From Meiothermus granaticius NBRC 107808 (lineage in GTDB: Bacteria; Deinococcota; Deinococci; Deinococcales; Thermaceae), in the NCBI RefSeq assembly GCF_003574355.1, contig NZ_QWLB01000001.1, positions 62,001-126,000 of the forward strand: a stretch of DNA of 64,000 nt, read 5' to 3'. Position numbers and translations under genes: made by a program. Positions 9,464 to 16,649 of this stretch are shown in pieces; within the stretch, counting starts at the first letter, position 1, and every line of letters begins with the position of its first letter. The notes beneath the pieces were generated by a model. That model was not told where the DNA came from. It did not search any database and saw nothing but the letters and a program-made list of their open reading frames with translations.

Positions 9464-10084
9464 TTAGGCTGCTGGGATGGGGGTATAGATGGTATAGGGG
9501 TAGACCGAGGGATTGGCCGGGTCAAACCGGGCCTCGAACGTGGCCTGGATTACCGCCTCGTTCTTGTCCTGGAAGGAGAAGTTCCCCTTGGCGGTGCAGA
9601 TGGCCTTCTTCAGCACGATAAACAGCGGAGTGGCCGGGTTTTGGGTGTTGCCCTGGATCACCAGGTTGGGCAGGTAAGCGGGGGCCTTAGAGGTATCACC
9701 AGAGATTTTGCGGTAAGCCGCTGGGGTGCCCAAATCGGAGGCATCTGCCTGGGTGAACAGGCGCTCGAGGTTCTCCGCACTCCACTCGAGCAGGTTGGTC
9801 TGCACCGTGCCGTTTACGTCATCCAGTCGGTCAAACCCAGCAATGCGCCCGCGCACACCATCTACCTGGATTTGCCGCCAGGAGTCGGAGAGGGTCACGG
9901 TAGCACCACCCTTGGTGGCCCCCAGCAGCTTTCCGGCGGCTAGCGCAGTGTCAATCCCGGTGCCAGTGCCGAGAGCGGTCTCGAGTGCCGTGAGTTGGGC
10001 GTCGGTGAGTTCGTACATCACAGCAGCATCTAAAACAAGATACTTTTTGGTATCAGCGGTCAGGCCGGTTTGGGGAATGCTCAT
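9464..10084 (-). CDS. Major tail tube protein
   Basis: The 206-residue protein sits between the neck/terminator genes and the chaperones, exactly where siphophages encode the tail-tube subunit that polymerises around the tape measure. The sequence is beta-rich with many T, G and N residues and includes the run TKGGATVTLSDSWRQIQVDG, typical of the tube-forming beta-sandwich fold. A ribosome site AGGAG precedes the ATG. The gaps on both sides (about 55 and 97 bases) are larger than elsewhere in the operon, consistent with a separately boosted gene for a high-copy protein. Confidence 0.82.
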   Translation of the reverse strand: MSIPQTGLTADTKKYLVLDAAVMYELTDAQLTALETALGTGTGIDTALAAGKLLGATKGGATVTLSDSWRQIQVDGVRGRIAGFDRLDDVNGTVQTNLLEWSAENLERLFTQADASDLGTPAAYRKISGDTSKAPAYLPNLVIQGNTQNPATPLFIVLKKAICTAKGNFSFQDKNEAVIQATFEARFDPANPSVYPYTIYTPIPAA

Positions 10085-10141
10085 GTCGTACTCCTAAAAG
10101 CAATCCCCCCGCTAGAGCAGGGGGCTGAGAGGGCTTTGGGT

Positions 10142-10537
10142 TTATCGGGCTAGCCGCCGTGCTTCCACATTGAACACGTAGACAGTACGCCTCGAGGCAT
10201 CCTTCTCGAGGTAGTATGGCGGCTGTAGGGGCTCGAGGTAGAGGTAGGGCGTAGAGCCCACCGGGCTCAATCGCACGTGGAGAGCCTCATAGAGCGAACG
10301 CGCCCAGGCCTCGGCAATCGGTGGGCTTCTATGCCGCACCCGCACCTGAAAGCGTGGGAGTTCGTCTATCGGCAGGCCGCGCTCCCCCTTCAGCACGCCC
10401 TGCCCTCCACCATAGGGTGTGAGTGAGGCCGCATTGTCCGGTTGGTCAGGCATCTCAAGGAGAAAGAGGTTGGTGCCTACAGTAAAACCGGGTACCGTGG
10501 CGGCGATCATTGCCGCAATCTCCTCAAGGGCTGCCAT
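10142..10537 (-). CDS. Tail terminator / minor capsid-type neck protein
   Basis: The 131-residue protein resembles the neck proteins that cap the tail tube next to the head. It has an alternating beta and helix pattern, and a central PRFQVRVRHRSPPIAEAWARSL segment like that in phage minor capsid/tail-terminator proteins. It overlaps the preceding gp10-like gene by 14 bases and is followed by the tail-tube gene. Assignment is by pattern and order; the exact neck position cannot be fixed from sequence alone. Confidence 0.68.
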   Translation of the reverse strand: MAALEEIAAMIAATVPGFTVGTNLFLLEMPDQPDNAASLTPYGGGQGVLKGERGLPIDELPRFQVRVRHRSPPIAEAWARSLYEALHVRLSPVGSTPYLYLEPLQPPYYLEKDASRRTVYVFNVEARRLAR

Positions 10538-10886
10538 TGGACACCGCCTGTATTGCGTTTGCTAGACCCTGCTGAATCGCTTCTTTCGATTCGAGATAAG
10601 GCCGCTCGAGGTATTTGGCACCCCCGCCTCGGGGATGGTTCAGAGATAAATCCTCATGCTGCTTAACCGCGTAGGGCAGGGGAGAGCCGACGGCCCCAGT
10701 ATAGCTTCCGTCATCCTCCTCGGACTCTGTTTGCAACAGGCTGGCCCGTAGGTCGCCCGAGTCAATAGGGGCTGCCGGGCTGGCCTGCTGAGCCAGTGCG
10801 GTGATCTGGGCATCAACCGCCTCTTTAGAGGCCTTTTCCAACCTCGAGAGGAACTCCTCGAGGTGGCTCTCGAGCGAGGCGCTCAT
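10524..10886 (-). CDS. HK97 gp10-like neck protein
   Basis: The 120-residue protein contains the signature APIDSGDLRASL at about residues 39-50, characteristic of gp10/minor capsid proteins at the head-tail joint of siphophages. A helical N-terminal half precedes it. The gene overlaps both neighbours (ATGA with the upstream gene, 14 bases with the downstream one), indicating coupled translation of the neck module. No oddity is seen. Confidence 0.78.
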   Translation of the reverse strand: MSASLESHLEEFLSRLEKASKEAVDAQITALAQQASPAAPIDSGDLRASLLQTESEEDDGSYTGAVGSPLPYAVKQHEDLSLNHPRGGGAKYLERPYLESKEAIQQGLANAIQAVSNGSP

Positions 10887-11227
10887 CCGTCGTAGTCCTC
10901 AAACAGTGCCACCCTAAGGGCAACATCGGCAGGGACACCCGAGGTGTTCTTCACCGCAAACTTCACAGTTCGCCCCAGCGCTGCCGGATTGAGGGTGAGG
11001 GTTGCCCAGCCACCAAATGTGCCGCCCCCGATACTGCCTAACAGGTTACCCCAGTCCTCGACCACGCCATCACCGGTATAGAAATAGACCTCGACCGCCG
11101 CAGTGGTGCGGATGTACACCCGCAGGGCGCGGACGGCCACAGCGGGGACGGGTTGAGATTGACCGGAGACCCCTCCGGCGGGCAAGGCGCTCACATTCAG
11201 GACTTCGCCCAGCGCCACGTATTTCAT
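10883..11227 (-). CDS. Small beta-rich neck-module protein
   Basis: The 114-residue protein begins MKYVALGEVLNVSALPAGG. The ATG at 11227 is preceded by a strong GGGAGGTGG site, so a longer upstream frame was not used. The sequence is dominated by short beta strands and glycine (for example GSIGGGTFGGWATLTLNP), as in head-decoration or small fibre proteins. It lies between the head-closure gene and the gp10-like gene. I do not recognise its family; a structural role is inferred from location. Confidence 0.62.
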   Translation of the reverse strand: MKYVALGEVLNVSALPAGGVSGQSQPVPAVAVRALRVYIRTTAAVEVYFYTGDGVVEDWGNLLGSIGGGTFGGWATLTLNPAALGRTVKFAVKNTSGVPADVALRVALFEDYDG

Positions 11228-11520
11228 AGTGCCACCTCCCGGAACGCTTCGGAGCCGTCGAGGTTGTACTCGATCTGCACCGAGAGCACTGTCCACTCCC
11301 GGCCCTGGGGGTCGGTGAGGGTGTCCCCCTCGCTCACCGGAGCCTTCACGAACACCGCAGCAGTACTCACTACCTGCTGATTGTCCCTGCTTTGAACGAG
11401 CATCCTTCGTCCTTCGAACCGGGCCGGAATCGTGGTTTGCACGATGTTCGGGTTGCCGTAAACGTCGGTGCCGATTTTCTGCCCCCAGACAGCGGTTTGG
11501 TTGAGATAATCGGTGATCAT
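11224..11520 (-). CDS. Head-closure / head-tail joining protein
   Basis: The 98-residue protein starts MITDYLNQTAVWGQKIGTD. It has the layout of the small beta-barrel head-tail joining proteins (gp16/head-closure family): short strands, then a GREWTVLSVQIE segment near residue 75. The start at 11520 fits the gap to the previous gene (stop at 11529); a longer open frame is overlap noise. The stop overlaps the next ATG. Confidence 0.7.
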   Translation of the reverse strand: MITDYLNQTAVWGQKIGTDVYGNPNIVQTTIPARFEGRRMLVQSRDNQQVVSTAAVFVKAPVSEGDTLTDPQGREWTVLSVQIEYNLDGSEAFREVAL

Positions 11521-11528
11521 CAGTCCAC

Positions 11529-12068
11529 CTACACGATGAGCACCGAGGTTGCCACGAAGGGGCGCAGTAGGTCTCGGGCCTCGAGGCTGTTGAGCGCGTT
11601 CGGCCCCCTGCGTGTTTTGCCGTAGCTCTCCTCGAGCCGTCCCAGTCGGAACATGGTCACCCCTTGGGCTTGCAGCCGTTGCCGGGTGCGGTCGCCATCG
11701 GAAAGGTTGAGCAGGGCCAGGGCCTCCTCGCACTGGGCGCGTTTCACGTCCTGGGGTATACCCGTTTGGAGGGTGGCGCTATAGAGCAGCGGGTCGGGTG
11801 GGAACTCAGGGTCATAGAAGGGGTCGTTCCGGCGTCGCCGAATGAACATGGAGGGTGGCCAGATGCGCGGGAACTGCATGGGCTGGTTCGGCATAACGGG
11901 CCGCCCAATGATCGGCAGGCGGTCTATGGCCCGGGCCGCCGTGATGAGAGCCGCCTCGCGCTGGGCCTCGGCTGCCGCCGCCCACGCCTCGGCCCCCAGC
12001 CGGGCCGCGAGATAGGTATTAGCCTCCTCGAGGCTTACGTAGCTGTTTTGGCCTACGGTTAGGCTCAT
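11529..12068 (-). CDS. Head-tail connector protein (DnaT-like family)
   Basis: The 179-residue protein begins MSLTVGQNSYVSLEEANTYL, matching the opening of phage head-tail adaptor proteins annotated as DnaT-like (YVs..EAd.Yl...). The rest is helical, with AALITAARAIDRLPIIGRP, as in connector proteins bound beneath the portal. It overlaps the 67-residue gene upstream by 50 bases in another frame. The name DnaT-like reflects family annotation only; position argues for a connector rather than replication. Confidence 0.78.
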   Translation of the reverse strand: MSLTVGQNSYVSLEEANTYLAARLGAEAWAAAAEAQREAALITAARAIDRLPIIGRPVMPNQPMQFPRIWPPSMFIRRRRNDPFYDPEFPPDPLLYSATLQTGIPQDVKRAQCEEALALLNLSDGDRTRQRLQAQGVTMFRLGRLEESYGKTRRGPNALNSLEARDLLRPFVATSVLIV

Positions 12069-12222
12069 GGTTCACCTCCTCGTTCTTGGGCGGCTCTACA
12101 ATCTCGGCCAGCCCCACCCGTGCCCATAGCCGCGCCGTGTCTGCGGGCAGGGAGAGGGTTTGCCCTCGGGTGAGCCAGCGCCCACCGTGCTCCACTGCCC
12201 GCAAAAGCCGGATTCTCAGCAC
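12019..12222 (-). CDS. Small basic phage protein
   Basis: The 67-residue protein (GTG start, LRIRLLRAVEHGG) lies between the capsid and connector genes and ends inside the connector gene. Its first 45 residues look like a small beta-barrel (GGRWLTRGQTLSLPADTARL) and the tail is highly basic. Similar small genes lie next to capsid genes in other phages, and a role in head stabilisation or as a neck accessory is possible. I cannot name a family. The long overlap lowers confidence in the C-terminal part. Confidence 0.55.
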   Translation of the reverse strand: MLRIRLLRAVEHGGRWLTRGQTLSLPADTARLWARVGLAEIVEPPKNEEVNHEPNRRPKQLRKPRGG

Positions 12223-12233
12223 GGCGCCTCCGG

Positions 12234-13202
12234 TTAGCTCTGAGCCTCAGCGAAGAGGGCGGAGAAGGGATAGCGGTTTGCGCTGGAGTCGAGGGCGTTG
12301 ATCGGGTTGGGGAGCTGCCAGGCGATGCGGAGCACTGCCCGCAGCGCCACCGCGTCCTGCTGGGCCAGGTTCAGCACCACAGCTCCGTTGCTGTCGGAAA
12401 TCACGGCCTGGTCCAGAATTTTGTAGGTGATGTCTTGGCGGAATGCCCAGACCAACTGGCTCCAGTCACCGGTAATCAGCAGGGGTTCATCGGCCCCGGC
12501 TCCCGATACTTTGCCAGTGAGGGCCCCATTGCGCGGGAAGATCAGGGGTGCGCCATCCAGCTCGTAGGTGTTGGGGGCCTGGAGCGAGGTGGTGAAGATG
12601 GGCTCGCCCTGGGTGCTCCGCAGTCCCCGGAGTTTGCCGCGCATGACCATCTGGGCTACGTGGCCATTGGGCAGATAGCCGCTGCGCTCGACCAGGGCGA
12701 TGACGCCGTTCTCACCCAGCAGGTCGGCGTATAGGTCGCCTCCAGTCACCACCGCCTTGCCTTTGGCGGTTGCATCGGGAACGATGGCGGTGGGCCAGGT
12801 TCCGGGTGCGTTCTCTCCGAACAACACGGCCCGATCGAACGCACGCCCAAACGCCTCGGCGATCTTGGGCCGTACCTCGCCCCAAAGGTCGTAATCCGCA
12901 TCATCCAGGACAGCCTCGGGGATGGGGATGATTACCGCCAGCTCCTCGGCCACCAACTGCTTGTTGGCCCACTGCATCTTGCTGGTTTGCTTGAGGCCGG
13001 TGTCGCCCGAGACAAAATATGCCAGGGGCAGGACGCTCTCGACCGGCACGTTTTTCTGCTTGCGGCTCAGAGTCTGGGCCTGTCGCCCGAAGCGCATCAC
13101 CACCGAGCTCTCTGGCGCAGCTTTGAAAATCTCGTTGGCGTACTCCTGCGGGATAATGCCGTCTCCGGCATCGGTACGGGTGATGATCTGGTTTACCGGC
13201 AT
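12234..13202 (-). CDS. Major capsid protein, HK97 fold
   Basis: The 322-residue protein follows the scaffold gene and shows the family pattern of HK97-type shells: an N-terminal arm (RTDAGDGIIPQEYANEIF), VMRFGRQAQTLSRKQKNVPV, the VAEELAVIIPIPEAVLDDADYDL spine-helix region at about 90-112, FDRAVLFGEN, and a C-terminal domain ending in a strand-rich segment. It lacks an obvious delta domain because scaffolding is supplied by the separate gene upstream. Spacing to the scaffold gene is about 40 bases with a GGAG site. Confidence 0.9.
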   Translation of the reverse strand: MPVNQIITRTDAGDGIIPQEYANEIFKAAPESSVVMRFGRQAQTLSRKQKNVPVESVLPLAYFVSGDTGLKQTSKMQWANKQLVAEELAVIIPIPEAVLDDADYDLWGEVRPKIAEAFGRAFDRAVLFGENAPGTWPTAIVPDATAKGKAVVTGGDLYADLLGENGVIALVERSGYLPNGHVAQMVMRGKLRGLRSTQGEPIFTTSLQAPNTYELDGAPLIFPRNGALTGKVSGAGADEPLLITGDWSQLVWAFRQDITYKILDQAVISDSNGAVVLNLAQQDAVALRAVLRIAWQLPNPINALDSSANRYPFSALFAEAQS

Positions 13203-13243
13203 GGTGTGCTCCTGTCAAAAATGGATGAGAGGGCCTACTCGAG

Positions 13244-13876
13244 CTAGAACCGCCCGGCCTTGCGCCGAATAGCTGCGTTCATGTCGAGCGTGGATTTGGC
13301 GCTGGAGCCGCCAGGGTTGGAACCCCCGCCGATGTTGCGGGCCTGGGCCTCCGCGCCGCCGTCTGACCATTCGGGATAGTCCTTGAGCACCTTCTCGAGG
13401 GCTTTTCTAACGGCCTTCTCGTTCACGGTGCCATCCTCGAGGGCGTCGTCGAGGTCGGCCAGCCGCAGCGCTGCATCCAGCCGGTCACGCCGTATCCCAA
13501 GCTCTAGTGCCTGGGCACGGGCCTCCGCCTTGAGTTCACGTTGTGCGGCGGCCTTTTCACGCTCGGCGGCACGGGCCTCTTTCTCGGCAGCCTCAGCAAT
13601 TTTGCGCTGCTCCTCCGAGAGTTGGGCCTTGGTCTGCTCCTTGCGCTGTTCGGCCTCGCGGGCTTTGCGGTCGCGCTCTAAGCGTTTAGCGATGAGCTTG
13701 TCTAGCTCGGCCTGGGTTAGGGTCAGCTTGGGTTCATCGCCCTCGTCCCCCCCCTCCTGCGCATTATTGCCGCTGTCGCCCGCGTTGCCTCCGCCCTGGC
13801 TCCCGCCGCTGTTTGCGCCGTCGTTCTCGGCCATCAGGGGCTCGAGGGCCTGTTTATAATCCCCGAATAGACTCAT
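13244..13876 (-). CDS. Capsid scaffolding protein
   Basis: The 210-residue protein is extremely rich in A, E, K, R and Q. It has a glycine/asparagine-rich acidic linker near residues 20-45, followed by a long coiled coil (LTQAELDKLIAKRLERDRKA onward) and a short basic C-terminal end (AAIRRKAGRF) of the kind that binds the capsid shell. It lies just before the major capsid gene, the standard place for scaffolds. The ATG at 13876 with GGGAG upstream is preferred over a GTG two codons earlier. It should act only during prohead assembly. Confidence 0.87.
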   Translation of the reverse strand: MSLFGDYKQALEPLMAENDGANSGGSQGGGNAGDSGNNAQEGGDEGDEPKLTLTQAELDKLIAKRLERDRKAREAEQRKEQTKAQLSEEQRKIAEAAEKEARAAEREKAAAQRELKAEARAQALELGIRRDRLDAALRLADLDDALEDGTVNEKAVRKALEKVLKDYPEWSDGGAEAQARNIGGGSNPGGSSAKSTLDMNAAIRRKAGRF

Positions 13877-13970
13877 GTTCACTCCCGTGTTTAGCGCCGC
13901 GTCCGGCTCGCCTCGCCAGTTTTAGGCCATAACGGTTGGGGCCAAACAAAAGCCCGATCCTGGGTCGGGC

Positions 13971-15299
13971 TCAGTTCCTACTTCGCACCGTTGCCAGGGC
14001 CTCGAGGTAACGGTTTCCGCCTCCCAGCGTGGCGTGCTGGAGCTTGAGCGGATAGATACCGGTCCTGCCGTATCTGGGATGCACCTCGAATAACTCTTGG
14101 GTAGGGGGCACCGGGGTGAACCCGGAGGCCAGGGCGTAGTTGTCAACGCCCACAAATGATCCGTTGAACACCACCTCTCCCAGCGCGTGGGGCAGGTTGA
14201 CCGACTTATGCTTATCCCCGAATAGGTGATATGCCGGTACTGGCCTACCTGCCTTCAGTGCCAGTTGGGTCTGGGTGTTCACGTGGCGGTTAACCGCATG
14301 GGCGGGGATACCCAGAGCCCGATCCCCGCCCCGCAGGTGCTCACCATGACCCGCCATGAACGTCCACCCCTGTACTGCAAACACTGCGAATGGCTGCTTG
14401 TCCAAGTGCCAGCAGATATTTCTGACATCTCGAGTCAGGGCCGCGATATGGTGGTACAGGAAGTGATCAAGGTTGGAGTAGCGGTTCACTGACGGCATCT
14501 TGCGCTGGTTTTGCCAGCGGGTATGGTTACCCACAGCGGTGTATACGTCCATCACCGGCACATGGGCCGCCAGGTTGCGCAGGAACTGCGCCAGGGCGTG
14601 CGAGGCGGTAAACCACTGATCGAACAGGGTTAGGGTCTGATCGGCTTCGTTGGCGTGACTCAGGGCACCGTCCAGCATGTCCCCCAGCATCACTACAACC
14701 AGTTGCTCAACCGGGTTGGCAGTATGCCCCTCGAGGATGGAGAGCACTGCGTCCTCGAGAGCGGCTAGCCGGTCTACAAAGATTTCGGTGTTATAGCCTC
14801 CATAGCCTAGCGTCTGGTCGGGTTCAACCACCTTCCCCACGTGGGTATCGCTCAGCATCAGGAGCTTGCTAACCGGCGTTTTGGGGTTTCGGAGCGGGGC
14901 CACGTATCGGCCTAACGGCTGGTAGCTCAGTGGCGCGGCTTCCATCACCCGGTCTATCAGCCGATCTATGAGGTTCACTTCTTGCAGGGCCCTCTCGTAC
15001 TCGCGCTCGAGGGTCTTGACGCGGGCTCTGAGGCGCTCCATCTCGAGGCGCTGCTGCTCAGCCCGGTCGCGCTCAAAGTCGGGCTCCCCCTGGGCCTCAG
15101 CAGCCTTGTGGTCAGGGTGTGTATACCCATCGGGGCCGCGCCGCCAACCGTTCGCTTCGAGAATCAGCCTGTAGCGAACCTCACCGCCGTGACCCAACTT
15201 GTTTCGGACGCTCGCCGGAGTGACCTTACGGCCCGCTCTGGCTAGTTCGGCGGCGGCGGCCAGGGCCTGCTCCTCGGTGCATACGGTCTTAGCCGCCAT
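13971..15299 (-). CDS. Metallophosphoesterase with KfrA-like N-terminal domain
   Basis: The 442-residue protein has three parts. Residues 8-55 resemble the KfrA-type DNA-binding helix domain (AGRKVTPASVRNKLGHGG). Residues 70-115 form a coiled coil. From about 145 on lies a calcineurin-like metallophosphoesterase core with the expected metal ligands: SDTHVG at 150, GDMLDG, VGNHTR, AGHGEH and FGDKH. Such enzymes use two metal ions to cut phosphodiester or phosphomonoester bonds, including nucleic acids in the Mre11/SbcD branch. The ATG at 15299 overlaps the peptidase gene by 11 bases. A nuclease-type enzyme in the head module is unusual; the substrate is unknown, and DNA is an inference from the DNA-binding-like N terminus. 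Confidence 0.85.
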   Translation of the reverse strand: MAAKTVCTEEQALAAAAELARAGRKVTPASVRNKLGHGGEVRYRLILEANGWRRGPDGYTHPDHKAAEAQGEPDFERDRAEQQRLEMERLRARVKTLEREYERALQEVNLIDRLIDRVMEAAPLSYQPLGRYVAPLRNPKTPVSKLLMLSDTHVGKVVEPDQTLGYGGYNTEIFVDRLAALEDAVLSILEGHTANPVEQLVVVMLGDMLDGALSHANEADQTLTLFDQWFTASHALAQFLRNLAAHVPVMDVYTAVGNHTRWQNQRKMPSVNRYSNLDHFLYHHIAALTRDVRNICWHLDKQPFAVFAVQGWTFMAGHGEHLRGGDRALGIPAHAVNRHVNTQTQLALKAGRPVPAYHLFGDKHKSVNLPHALGEVVFNGSFVGVDNYALASGFTPVPPTQELFEVHPRYGRTGIYPLKLQHATLGGGNRYLEALATVRSRN

Positions 15300-15609
15300 G
15301 CTCGTCCTCAGGTCGGTTGAACAGGGCCAGGAGGGCTGGGTTTTGCTTGAGCAGGGCGTAGAGCCCGCTCGAGAGAGCGTGAACCTGCCGCTCCTCGAGC
15401 CCGATTGCCATAGTGTAGTCAATGGCGTGGATGGCTTCGTGCAGCAAGGTGTCTATGGCCTGCTCCTCGGATTGCCCGTCTTCGACAGCAATGCTCGTGT
15501 GGGTATAGACGATCTCGCCCACCTCGCGTCGGGCATTCAGGCGACTTTCTGGCAGGATTTCAACTGTCCACGTCTTGCCGAGAATTTCTAGGGTTGCTGG
15601 GAAGTGCAT
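15289..15609 (-). CDS. Small HExxH zinc metallopeptidase-like protein
   Basis: The 106-residue protein carries a zincin motif, LLHEAIHAIDY, at about residues 55-65 (HExxH), with a downstream EERQVHAL segment that could supply the third ligand. It resembles short SprT/ImmA-like phage metallopeptidases. It is cytoplasmic and translationally coupled to its neighbours (one-base overlap with the upstream gene, 11 bases with the metallophosphoesterase gene). Possible roles are prohead maturation or cleavage of a host or phage regulator. The gene is small for a prohead protease and none of the classical serine type is seen in the head module. Confidence 0.78.
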   Translation of the reverse strand: MHFPATLEILGKTWTVEILPESRLNARREVGEIVYTHTSIAVEDGQSEEQAIDTLLHEAIHAIDYTMAIGLEERQVHALSSGLYALLKQNPALLALFNRPEDEHGG

Positions 15610-15911
15610 CAGGGCTGCCTCTCTATGACCGGTATGCCAGCGGCCTCAGCAAATGCGATTTCTCGCTTCATGCCTTCGGTGGGTTGGCCATACACCCATA
15701 CCTCAGAGCAGGTGAGTAGAAACTCCAGACCGGCCTGGATGCCCCATTCCCGCTCTACTGGGTTGGCATCGTTGAGCATCTGCGGATAGAGGAGATGCGA
15801 GGCGAAAGGGGCACACCCCTCAATCAATGCCTCGAGGCAGTAGCCTTGGGCTGCTTGCACGTTGTGCTTGACATCCCCGCTATATGGGGAGCAGATGAAA
15901 ACTCGCTTCAT
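15609..15911 (-). CDS. DUF7768/DUF4406-type nucleotide-metabolism protein
   Basis: The 100-residue protein begins MKRVFICSPYSGD and contains PFASHLLYPQML, EREWGIQAGLEF and EVWVYG, the typical pattern of the DUF7768/DUF4406 family. This family is related to nucleoside 2-deoxyribosyltransferases, and the SPYSGD and SEGM-like (PTEGMKREI) stretches are the expected nucleotide-binding parts. It lies beside a nucleotide-modification-associated gene, which suggests phage nucleotide salvage or base modification. Actual chemistry is not established for the family. Confidence 0.8.
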   Translation of the reverse strand: MKRVFICSPYSGDVKHNVQAAQGYCLEALIEGCAPFASHLLYPQMLNDANPVEREWGIQAGLEFLLTCSEVWVYGQPTEGMKREIAFAEAAGIPVIERQP

Positions 15912-16400
15912 CTACCACGCCCCGTCATGCACCATGAGACCGATCAACCCATACCCGAGCACATCGAGCCAGGTGTCCCGGACGCTCTCTAGGTCGGTGC
16001 TGCGCTGCAAATACACCAGGTTCTTGAGCCGCTCGAGCTTGTCGTTGAGGCGCACCAGCACGCCCAGTTCTCCGAACCCGGCAATGTTGCCCCGTCCGTA
16101 TGCTTCCTGCTTGGAGGCGAAGAGGCGGAGGTATTCCTCTGCGTAGGACATAGCCTTCTCAACCTGCCGATAGGTCTCTTCGCTCAGTCCGGCGGGCAAC
16201 TGGAGGTCGAACGGTAGCACCACCACCTCGCCTGGGCCAAACCGAGTCAACTGGCCATCCTGAAACATCCCGGCAAACGGGGCTTCATCCGCAGCCTCGC
16301 GTTCTGTGACCACTTTCAGCCCCTCGGCAGTGATCTCGTACTCGGGCTCGAGATTCTTCTTCAGAATCTGCCCGTCTTGGTCGGTATAAATCTCGCTCAT
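15912..16400 (-). CDS. Nucleotide-modification-associated (Nmad1/DUF1599-like) protein
   Basis: The C-terminal 75 residues of this 162-residue protein match the Nmad1/DUF1599 pattern: KQEAYGRGNIAGFGELGVLV, then RLNDKLERLKNLV and RDTWLDVLGYGLIGLMV. That family has been linked by others to phage DNA base modification or nucleotide handling. The first 85 residues are less conserved, with an acidic beta-rich start. It is directly followed by the DUF7768 gene with no spacing, so the two may act together. Its position between portal and scaffold marks a cargo block inside the head module. Confidence 0.75.
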   Translation of the reverse strand: MSEIYTDQDGQILKKNLEPEYEITAEGLKVVTEREAADEAPFAGMFQDGQLTRFGPGEVVVLPFDLQLPAGLSEETYRQVEKAMSYAEEYLRLFASKQEAYGRGNIAGFGELGVLVRLNDKLERLKNLVYLQRSTDLESVRDTWLDVLGYGLIGLMVHDGAW

Positions 16401-16403
16401 GCC

Positions 16404-16649
16404 CTAACCCCCAACCCCGGCATCATCCCCGTTTGCCTCAGCCCAGTTGCGCAGGCCGCGCTCGAGGGCCTCGAGGCGAAAGGTGCGCACTGTGCCACCG
16501 GTGTCTGTGACTATGGCGGTCTGCCCATAGAAGCGGAGCAAAAACCAGCGCCCCTCGACCCGCTTGATGTATAGCTCTCCGTTGACCGCCCTCGAGCCCT
16601 TAGGTGGCAGAGGTTGTACCCGATTCCAGCGGGCCGGAAGCTCCTCCAT
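16404..16649 (-). CDS. Small phage protein overlapping the portal gene end
   Basis: From the ATG at 16649 the protein has 81 residues (MEELPARWNRVQPLPPKG) with a compact beta-rich core (YIKRVEGRWFLLRFYGQTAIV) and a helical end. An ATG at 16709 would add 20 polar residues but would deepen the overlap with the portal gene to 110 bases; neither start has a clear ribosome site. Portal-proximal small beta proteins are common, but I cannot name this one. Confidence 0.55.
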   Translation of the reverse strand: MEELPARWNRVQPLPPKGSRAVNGELYIKRVEGRWFLLRFYGQTAIVTDTGGTVRTFRLEALERGLRNWAEANGDDAGVGG

